Assembly (NCBI GenBank): GCA_030527765.1
Contig: JAUNAE010000083.1
Span: forward strand, 1 to 11,870
Reading direction: 5' to 3'
From: Eubacteriales bacterium
GTDB taxonomy: Bacteria > Bacillota_A > Clostridia > Lachnospirales > Lachnospiraceae
DNA length: 11,870 bases
Below the pieces are notes generated by a model. That model saw nothing but the letters and a program-made list of their open reading frames with translations. It was not told the DNA's origin and searched no databases. Both the position numbers and the translations under genes were made by a program. Shown here piece by piece: positions 6,975 through 11,870 of the stretch (position 1 is its first letter; each line of letters begins with the position of its first letter).

Positions 6975-7018
6975 AAACAAAGGGGGGATCTTCAAATGAA
7001 GATCCCCCCTTTGTTTTT
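6975..7018 (+). terminator. Strong rho-independent terminator of the ABC-mtn operon
   Basis: A perfect 19-bp stem (6975-6993 with 6998-7016) closes an AAAT loop. It includes six consecutive G-C pairs and ends in a T-rich run to 7018. It lies 50 bases after the isomerase stop. It sits between converging operons, and the minus-strand reading of the same hairpin could also slow transcription out of the DeoR gene, though there the tail is TTTGTTTG and less ideal. Confidence 0.93.
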
Positions 7019-7111
7019 GTAGTTAAGTTAATTCAAGATGAATTCTATCGGCACGTTTTGGCAATCCTATCATACAATTATATTTCTGATGGATATGGAA
7101 TGCATCTACTG

Positions 7112-7864
7112 TCAATAACATGCGACATTTTTCTGGGACAGCTTGGCCTGCCACTCTCTGGAAAAGGGACTGTCCAGAACAATACCGGTGATTTTTTCTA
7201 ATGGTGCCACACTGGAAAAAGAGATTTTGTCCAGTTTGGAGTGGTCCACAACGATGTAGGTTTCCTTGGCATGCTCCAGGGCAACCTGATGAAGAAGAGC
7301 GGTGTCTTCATTGGTATCTGTCAGTCCGTACTCGAGACTTACACTGCGGGGAGAGAGGAAGGCTTTATCGATATAGTAATTCCCAAGAGCCCGGGCAGCT
7401 CCCGGTCCGGTAAAGCTTCTGGAGTTCTGAGAATATTCTCCGCCGATGAGAAACAGATGAATGGATGAAGATCCGTTCAGAATATTTGCAATTTCCAATG
7501 ATGGTGTCAGCACCGTTAGATTGCGTTCCAGTATTTTGCGTGCCAGAAACCAGGCGGTTGTGGAACTGTCCAGAAAGATGATGTCCCCGGGTTGAATCAG
7601 AGCATTGCATTTCTCTGCAAGGATCTCTTTTTCGTCTGTTTTCAGATCCTGCCGGGTGGAGATGTCGATGTCATTCTGAACCCCTTCCAGGATATAGGCC
7701 CCTCCATGGGTACGGATCAGTTCCTGAGCATTTTCCATGACCCGAAGATCACGCCGGATCGTCTCTTTTGTCACGTTGAGACGGGCGGCGAGATCCGTAA
7801 TGGTAACACTTTTTTGTTCCTGGAGTAGATTTTTTATCACAGTTCTGCGCGTAATGGCAAGCAT
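7112..7864 (-). CDS. DeoR-family transcriptional regulator
   Basis: This 250-residue protein is the usual length for DeoR-type sugar-operon repressors. The N-terminal winged helix-turn-helix spans about residues 5-57, with VTITDLAARLNVTKETIRRDL at 20-40 carrying the family's RRDL signature and RTHGGA at 51-56 following as expected. The C-terminal sensor domain has the Rossmann-like DeoRC pattern: GDIIFLDSSTT at 93-103 (often DAGTT), LTVLTPS at 116-122, IGGEYS at 140-145 and VVDHSK at 205-210 near the end. The segment AFLSPRS at 168-174 replaces the more usual F.G..G sequence, so its effector pocket may differ. Such domains sense phosphorylated sugars. It is the last gene of the dhaK-dhaL operon and probably controls that operon, perhaps also the convergent mtn operon (inference). 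The ATG at 7864 is preferred over a GTG at 7876 because AAAGGTGG lies 8 bases before it and overlaps the GTG. Confidence 0.9.
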   Translation of the reverse strand: MLAITRRTVIKNLLQEQKSVTITDLAARLNVTKETIRRDLRVMENAQELIRTHGGAYILEGVQNDIDISTRQDLKTDEKEILAEKCNALIQPGDIIFLDSSTTAWFLARKILERNLTVLTPSLEIANILNGSSSIHLFLIGGEYSQNSRSFTGPGAARALGNYYIDKAFLSPRSVSLEYGLTDTNEDTALLHQVALEHAKETYIVVDHSKLDKISFSSVAPLEKITGIVLDSPFSREWQAKLSQKNVACY

Positions 7865-7872
7865 GTTTAACA

Positions 7873-7880
7873 CCACCTTT
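7873..7880 (-). promoter_or_regulatory. Ribosome binding site fixing the DeoR start
   Basis: On the minus strand AAAGGTGG lies 8 bases before the ATG at 7864. It covers the alternative GTG start at 7876, which has no good site of its own. Confidence 0.6.
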
Positions 7881-7888
7881 GAATAGAG

Positions 7889-7919
7889 ATCCCCCGCTTC
7901 CGGGATGAAAACGGGGGAT
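7889..7919 (-). other. GC-rich hairpin between dhaL and deoR
   Basis: An 8-bp perfect stem (ATCCCCCG with CGGGGGAT, at 7889-7896 and 7912-7919) closes a 15-base loop in the 67-bp gap between the DhaL stop and the DeoR start. It has no T run on either strand. It probably protects the dhaKL message or lowers read-through into the regulator gene. It ends only 8 bases before the DeoR ribosome binding site, so it might also affect translation of the regulator. Confidence 0.55.
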
Positions 7920-7931
7920 GTTGTGCATTAG

Positions 7932-8576
7932 TTATTTACAGATATAATTGGAAAGTCCGAGAATTTTGTAGTATCCTGCGACAGCACCCTGATCCTCAAC
8001 ACCGACACACTGCGCAGCGTGTACGGCTGCTTTGCCGAAGACAGGAGTCATATCTTTGGTTGCCTCAACACCGGCTTTTGCACCCTCGAGTGCGGCGGTG
8101 ATGACATCCTGAAGAGATGCACCCGGAACGGCAGCTTTCTCTGCAGCTTCTGCAGCCGGGAGAATGGAATCGTAGATGGTTCTCTGTCCTGCACTGCATT
8201 TGCCGCGTTTCTGAACGCCTGCTGCGAAGCCTTTCAGATATGCAGCCAATCCTTCAGCATCCAGCTCGGTTTTGCCTTTCAGTGCTTTTCCGCCTTCCAT
8301 AATACCGGTGGACATAAGAAAGCCCATGGTGGATGGAACGAGAGAGGACATCTTCATACCGGCTTTCATAAGCATCTTGCCGAGGTCTCCGCCGGCACCT
8401 TCTGCTTCTGCACGCATCAGATCCGGAAGAGCAGCATAGCCTTTGCTCATGGTCAGACCCAGATCGCCGTCACCAAGACGGGCGTCCATTTCACATAATT
8501 CTTCTTTTTTCTCTACGAACAGATTTCCTACGGATTCGAACATCTCCGGAATCTGCTCAAATGAAATTTTATCCAT
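7932..8576 (-). CDS. dhaL: Dihydroxyacetone kinase ADP-binding subunit, DhaL-like
   Basis: DhaL is the nucleotide-holding partner of DhaK; with Mg ions it passes phosphate to dihydroxyacetone or a similar ketose bound on DhaK. This 214-residue protein has normal length (E. coli DhaL 210). The metal-binding aspartates are kept as D31, D36 and D38 in MDARLGDGDLG, but the residue usually histidine after GDGD is leucine. SSLVPSTMGFLMSTG at 77-91 corresponds to the phosphate-binding region, and GKCSAGQRTIYDSILPA at 125-141 replaces the commoner GDKTMLDAL form. These changes suggest a divergent branch of the family that may use another ketose or a different phosphate donor. No PTS-type dhaM is nearby. 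The start at 8576 is chosen over an in-frame ATG at 8609 because AAGGAG lies 10 bases before it. Confidence 0.88.
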   Translation of the reverse strand: MDKISFEQIPEMFESVGNLFVEKKEELCEMDARLGDGDLGLTMSKGYAALPDLMRAEAEGAGGDLGKMLMKAGMKMSSLVPSTMGFLMSTGIMEGGKALKGKTELDAEGLAAYLKGFAAGVQKRGKCSAGQRTIYDSILPAAEAAEKAAVPGASLQDVITAALEGAKAGVEATKDMTPVFGKAAVHAAQCVGVEDQGAVAGYYKILGLSNYICK

Positions 8577-8586
8577 AATTCGAAAA

Positions 8587-8592
8587 CTCCTT
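8587..8592 (-). promoter_or_regulatory. Ribosome binding site fixing the DhaL start
   Basis: AAGGAG on the minus strand lies 10 bases before the ATG at 8576. The upstream ATG at 8609 would put this site inside the coding region and lacks a comparable one. Confidence 0.65.
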
Positions 8593-8621
8593 ACGATTAC
8601 TGAGATCAATGGAATACCTTG

Positions 8622-8700
8622 TTATTTCTGACAGATATAAATAATTCTATTTACCTTTGATAGATAAACGAAAGTTCTTTTTACTTCTGGCAGATAAACG
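8622..8700 (-). repeat. Three imperfect 30-bp tandem copies of the dhaK 3' end
   Basis: The motif at 8681-8700, which includes the dhaK stop, recurs at 8651-8670 (16 of 20 bases identical, offset exactly 30) and again, weaker, at 8622-8641 (15 of 20, offset 59). On the minus strand the three copies would encode FICQK-stop, FIYQR-stop and YICQK-stop. The first two stops are in the same frame; the third is shifted by one base. The dhaL gene itself ends with NYICK-stop in similar DNA at 7932-7946. This is direct from the sequence; the cause is unknown. Confidence 0.75.
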
Positions 8701-9673
8701 GGGTTTTTACCGGATGATCCAGATATTTCTTGAGCTCATCGTTCAGTTTGCAGATGGTGATGGAAGCACCTGCCATCTCCATGGAAGTTGCATATTCGCC
8801 GACTTTTGTCTGATATACTTTGACTCCTTTGGATGCGAGAATCTCGGTAACATCGTTGCTGAGAATATAAAGCTCCTCTACGGAAGTAGCGCCGAGGCCG
8901 TTGATCAGAAGAGCAACTTCTTCGCCTTCTGCAACCGGCATATCGGTAAGAAGGGTGTTCAGAGATTCTTCTGCGATTTCACGGGAAGTTTTGAGTGGTC
9001 CGTTCCATACGCCAGGCTCTCCGTGGATACCCATACCCATTGCCATCTCGTTCTCTGCAAGTTCGAAGTTCGGATGTCCGACTTCCGGAATGATACATGG
9101 AGTCAGAGCGAAACCTACGGTGCGGGTGTTGTCTTTTGCGAGCTGAGCTGCTGCGAGAACCTCATCGAGAGATCCGCCTTCGTCGGCTCTTGCACCTGCT
9201 GCCTTGAACATATAGTAGATACCTGCAACACCACGACGGGTAGCCGGATCTTTGTGAGAGTTCACATCATCAGCACCAACGATGCTCTTGCACTCGATGT
9301 CGTCCATGTCGCAGAGATCGGTAGCCATATCAAAGGTCATGATATCGCCGGTATAGTTGCCGTATAAGTAGAGAACGCCTGCGCCGGCTTCTACTTCTTT
9401 GGAGATGTTGTAAATCTGCTCCGGAGAAGGAGACTGGAAAACACCTCCGACACCACAGCCGTCAATCAGTCCGTCACCTACATATCCAAGGAACAGTGGA
9501 AGATGTCCGGAACCGCCTCCGGTGATGATGGCAACCTTGCCTGGTTTCTTGTTGGCGGTGCAGTAGCAGCGGAGATCGTCTGCAGTATATTTTACCTGAT
9601 CTGCATGTGCAGCGTAGATGCCTTTGAGCATATCGTCTACGTAAGTTTCTGGTGCATTAATAATTTTTTTCAT
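8681..9673 (-). CDS. dhaK: Dihydroxyacetone kinase substrate-binding subunit, DhaK-like
   Basis: DhaK binds dihydroxyacetone (or a related short ketose) covalently and holds it for phosphorylation by DhaL, giving dihydroxyacetone phosphate for glycolysis. This 330-residue protein has the key pieces in order: GGGSGH at residues 52-57, NYTGD at 106-110 with D110 matching the catalytic Asp109 of E. coli, and GIHGEPG at 215-221 with H217 matching the hemiaminal-forming His218. LLINGLGATSVEELYI near 255-270 and AGASITICKL at 301-310 are also typical. AAGGAGG at 9679-9685 precedes the ATG. It is the first gene of a dhaK-dhaL-deoR operon. The last residues, ending FICQK, are repeated in the spacer behind the gene. 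Erythrulose and other tetrulose kinases share this fold, so the substrate is probable rather than certain. Confidence 0.92.
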   Translation of the reverse strand: MKKIINAPETYVDDMLKGIYAAHADQVKYTADDLRCYCTANKKPGKVAIITGGGSGHLPLFLGYVGDGLIDGCGVGGVFQSPSPEQIYNISKEVEAGAGVLYLYGNYTGDIMTFDMATDLCDMDDIECKSIVGADDVNSHKDPATRRGVAGIYYMFKAAGARADEGGSLDEVLAAAQLAKDNTRTVGFALTPCIIPEVGHPNFELAENEMAMGMGIHGEPGVWNGPLKTSREIAEESLNTLLTDMPVAEGEEVALLINGLGATSVEELYILSNDVTEILASKGVKVYQTKVGEYATSMEMAGASITICKLNDELKKYLDHPVKTPFICQK

Positions 9674-9761
9674 CCTGTCCTCCTTAATGAATCATCCGCT
9701 TGAGCGTGAAATAAAACTTTGCATAAAAGGCAGATGATCGTGATAAGATTTATATATATGT

Positions 9762-9786
9762 ACCATAATTGTAAAATGTTTATGGT
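9762..9786. promoter_or_regulatory. Inverted repeat over the dhaK promoter, candidate operator
   Basis: ACCATAA at 9762-9768 and TTATGGT at 9780-9786 form a perfect 7-bp inverted repeat with an 11-base spacer. It covers the spacer and the -10 box of the promoter at 9768-9796, where a bound repressor would block RNA polymerase. The DeoR-family product of the third gene is the natural candidate for an autoregulatory loop (inference). Confidence 0.5.
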
Positions 9787-9796
9787 GGAAAGTCAA
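9768..9796 (-). promoter_or_regulatory. Predicted sigma-A promoter of the dhaK-dhaL-deoR operon
   Basis: On the minus strand TTGACT (9796-9791) and TACAAT (9773-9768) are separated by exactly 17 bases, close to consensus. Transcription would start near 9761, giving a leader of roughly 88 bases before the dhaK ATG at 9673. Confidence 0.72.
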
Positions 9797-9898
9797 TCAT
9801 TATGACCGAAAATGTGAAAATATTTCTTGATTATTTAGTAAAAGCATCCAAAAACGACAAAAGAGCAAAAATCCAAAAAAGAAGCGCGGATAGAGGAT

Positions 9899-11221
9899 TC
9901 AACTCTCTGATTTATTTGCCGGATGTGCCAGCATAAAGGAGAGATTGAATACCTGGTTTTCCGGGGTGATATTCAATTCGCCGCCGTATTTTTGAATGGC
10001 GAGGCGCATGCTTTTCAGTCCATATCCGTGGTTTTCGGTGTTTTCTTTTGTGGTAAGGGGCAGGGCGTCTTTGCTGAAGTTCAAGTCTCCGTCATAGTAG
10101 TTGAAGGAGTGCACGAAAAGCATTTCTCCTGCAGAAGTCATTTTGACAGAGATGATTCTCTTTTCAGGATCGGAAAGTTTGCGGACGCTCTCAATGGCAT
10201 TGTCGATCAGATTTCCGAAAATGGCATGAATGTCCATGGGTTCCATGAAATTCAACAGATGGCCATCGATCATGTAGGTGAAGCGGATGCCTTCCTTTTC
10301 ACAGCGAAGGCTCGCATCTGTGAGAATGACATCCAGTACTTCGTTTCCCGTATCTGCAAAGGCATCGTAGGCGGAGATGTTATGGGCGATTTCATTGAGA
10401 TTGTCATCGCTGTACAGTTTATTTCCATCCTGAATCATGCGAAGCTGTTTTTTCATATCGTGGGCTCTAAGACTGATCAGGTCGATTAATTCTTTTTTGA
10501 TTTCATACTGCTCTTTCTGTTTCTCGCTTGTGAGCTGCAGAAGGAGCATTTCGTTTTTGATCTGTCCGATTTCGAAGGCATTCAGCATAATGGTAAAGGT
10601 GCTGACACATACCATAATGGAGTAAATGCGATAGTAGAGCATCTGCGCGTCGGTCAGGGAAGCATTTTCGAAAAGAGTATTCATAACATTTGCCGCGATC
10701 GGGAGAAGGATGATCGGAACAATCAGCTGCTTCGCCTGGATGATCAGAGAGCCTTTTTTGTGAAAGCGGGCAAAAGATATGGCGACGATGGTGAAAATCA
10801 CTGCGTAGAGCAGTGTGAGTAGTCCCTGATAGAGTCTTGCATCTGCGAGGAAGGTGTGGTGACGTAATTTGAGAATCACACGGAGGCACTCTGTGGAAGA
10901 ATAGATGAAGTACTGAATTAAGAGACCGAGCACAGAGTTATACAGGATTTCAAGAAGAGATGCCTGAAAGCAGATCCAGAAGGAGAAGGCGATCACGAAG
11001 AAGGCCGTGAGGAAATAGAAGGTCTGGAGATAAATCTGCTCGGACAGTTCCTTGTGAAAGATCACCGTAATGCCGGAGAAGGCGAGATAGAGTGCGGCGG
11101 CCTTTGCCGCACATTCCGGGAAACGCTTCCGCCGGGGCAGGCTTAGGGAAACGCTCAGCATAGCAAACATGAGAGCGTAGAGTGGGCTGCATATTTGAAA
11201 GTAATTCAGAATGTGGTTCAT
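9899..11221 (-). CDS. GHKL sensor histidine kinase, AgrC-like
   Basis: This 440-residue membrane kinase should sense an external or membrane signal and phosphorylate the response regulator encoded just before it. Several hydrophobic segments fill the N-terminal half (near residues 10-28, 42-55, 66-84, 88-106, 130-150, 165-182 and 198-215), as in AgrC-type quorum and peptide sensors. A linker then leads to the H-box LRAHDMKKQL at 251-260 with H254 as phospho-acceptor, the N-box IFGNLIDNAIES at 334-345 and a G-box ENHGYGLKSM at 396-405. The layout is that of the HPK10/GHKL_5 group. GGAGG precedes its ATG, which overlaps the regulator stop as ATGA, so the two are translationally coupled. No AgrB or AgrD-like gene is visible within the window, so the signal is unknown. 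Confidence 0.9.
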   Translation of the reverse strand: MNHILNYFQICSPLYALMFAMLSVSLSLPRRKRFPECAAKAAALYLAFSGITVIFHKELSEQIYLQTFYFLTAFFVIAFSFWICFQASLLEILYNSVLGLLIQYFIYSSTECLRVILKLRHHTFLADARLYQGLLTLLYAVIFTIVAISFARFHKKGSLIIQAKQLIVPIILLPIAANVMNTLFENASLTDAQMLYYRIYSIMVCVSTFTIMLNAFEIGQIKNEMLLLQLTSEKQKEQYEIKKELIDLISLRAHDMKKQLRMIQDGNKLYSDDNLNEIAHNISAYDAFADTGNEVLDVILTDASLRCEKEGIRFTYMIDGHLLNFMEPMDIHAIFGNLIDNAIESVRKLSDPEKRIISVKMTSAGEMLFVHSFNYYDGDLNFSKDALPLTTKENTENHGYGLKSMRLAIQKYGGELNITPENQVFNLSFMLAHPANKSES

Positions 11222-11870
11222 GCTTTTCCTCCAAAGTACAGAAGCAGAGAATTGACGAAGTCTTTTTTCTTGCGTTTACTCAGCTGTATCGATGTGGATC
11301 CAACGACAACTTCATTATTCTGTATGAGTGTGACGTGTTTCAGGTTGACGATACAGTAGCGGTTGCACTGACAGAAGTGATACTGCTCCAGTTGCGCCAG
11401 GGCGTTTTCCAGAGAATTGCGTGTGGAAAAACGGCCGGAAAGTGTATGATAGACGAGTTCATGGTCGAAAACTTCTGCGTAGAGAATGTCGGATGTGGAT
11501 AACTCCAGAGTTTTTCCGGCAGAAGTGATTCGGATTTTGTGGGTCTTGTGCTGGGAGCGGTAGTGCAGTGCTTTCTTTAATTTCAGTTCGAAGCTGTAGT
11601 AGTCCACCGGTTTTACGACATAGTCGAAGGCGTCGACTTTGTATCCGTCCACGGCATATTTGGCCATCTGAGAGATAAAAATAAGGGTGGTGTCCTGGTC
11701 TTTTTCTCGAATGGTTCTGGCGACATCGATACCGTTGGAATGCTCCATCTCCACATCCAGAAAAATAATGTCGTAGGCCGGATGATCGGTGAGGAGATCT
11801 TTGCCGTCCGTGTATTCGGTGACTTGATAGTCTGTGTCGGAATTGGAAAAGAATTGATCGAGATATTGAT
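11218..11870 (-). CDS. LytTR response regulator, AgrA-like (N-terminus cut by window edge)
   Basis: The frame stays open to the right edge; about 216 codons are present and perhaps 15-25 N-terminal residues are missing. The receiver part has YDIIFLDVEM with the phospho-acceptor Asp at 11755-11757, the switch residue in LIFIS and the conserved lysine in FDYVVKP. The C-terminal part is a LytTR DNA-binding domain: TLELSTSDILYAEVFDHELVYHT, then the FSTRNSLENALAQLE and FCQCNRYCIVNLKHV stretches typical of the family. LytTR proteins bind paired short direct repeats; no clear pair was found in this window. A GTG at 11754 is not the start, since it lies inside the receiver directly after the active Asp. 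Confidence 0.93.
   Translation of the reverse strand, partial: QYLDQFFSNSDTDYQVTEYTDGKDLLTDHPAYDIIFLDVEMEHSNGIDVARTIREKDQDTTLIFISQMAKYAVDGYKVDAFDYVVKPVDYYSFELKLKKALHYRSQHKTHKIRITSAGKTLELSTSDILYAEVFDHELVYHTLSGRFSTRNSLENALAQLEQYHFCQCNRYCIVNLKHVTLIQNNEVVVGSTSIQLSKRKKKDFVNSLLLYFGGKA

Larger units (their letters stand above)
9674..9898. other. Intergenic region between dhaK and the sensor kinase gene
   Basis: This AT-rich gap of 225 bp holds the dhaK promoter, an inverted repeat over it, and the dhaK leader. The part next to the sensor kinase stop (9841-9898) is rich in A on the plus strand, so T on the minus strand, but has no convincing hairpin. A clear terminator for the two-component operon is therefore not seen. 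Confidence 0.55.

Noticed and set aside
4515..6976. Minus-strand frames of nearly 400 codons opposite mtnK and mtnA
   Set aside because: Their length mirrors the codon bias of the sense genes, and the translations are rich in Cys, His and Ile without any recognisable motif. The plus-strand genes carry full catalytic motifs.
7019..7031. AgrA-like LytTR half site (AGTTAAGTT)
   Set aside because: Only one copy is present, lying in the tail region after a terminator and not near a promoter; LytTR operators need paired repeats.
8622..8700. CRISPR array
   Set aside because: The 30-bp repeats are imperfect, contiguous without unique spacers, only three in number, and begin inside the dhaK coding end.
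10727..10745. CcpA-type cre-like sequence (TGAAAGCGGGCAAA)
   Set aside because: It lies inside the sensor kinase coding sequence, only half matches the cre consensus, and no cre-like site was seen near the operon promoters.

Overview
The window looks like a chromosomal segment of a Gram-positive, probably anaerobic Clostridia species, with Lachnospiraceae the best guess. The grounds are strong AGGAGG-type ribosome binding sites, RbsABC-type sugar ABC genes, an AgrC/AgrA-like two-component pair, and rho-independent terminators with T tracts. The assignment rests on gene style only; no marker gene is present.

Layout. Positions 1-186 hold the C-terminal tail of a broken or foreign-framed amidohydrolase, followed by about 400 bp of AT-rich non-coding DNA with a terminator and a clear promoter. 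From 601 to 6925 runs one plus-strand operon: a sugar-type substrate-binding protein, a double-domain ABC ATPase, an RbsC-like permease, an MtnK-like S-methyl-5-thioribose kinase and an MtnA-like S-methyl-5-thioribose-1-phosphate isomerase. It ends at a terminator with a perfect 19-bp stem (6975-7016). Converging on it is a minus-strand operon (9673 to 7112): DhaK, DhaL and a DeoR-family regulator, driven by a well-formed promoter overlapped by an inverted repeat. Upstream of that, also on the minus strand, lie a GHKL sensor kinase and a LytTR response regulator that runs off the right edge.

How the genes may work together (inference). The ABC transporter would import a free 5-modified pentose such as 5-methylthioribose or 5-deoxyribose, the kinase would phosphorylate C1, and the isomerase would give the ribulose-1-phosphate analogue. 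In known DHAP-shunt pathways an aldolase then releases dihydroxyacetone phosphate and an aldehyde; no such aldolase is visible here. The neighbouring DhaK/DhaL and DeoR regulator suggest the locus feeds three-carbon metabolism, but their link to the mtn operon is only positional.

Main things worth checking: a dedicated importer fused in one operon with mtnK-mtnA and no evident S-box; a 12-bp perfect inverted repeat flanking the operon promoter; an operator-like palindrome on the dha promoter; a substrate-binding protein with no lipobox cysteine; and imperfect tandem 30-bp copies of the dhaK 3' end, each re-encoding the same C-terminal peptide and stop.
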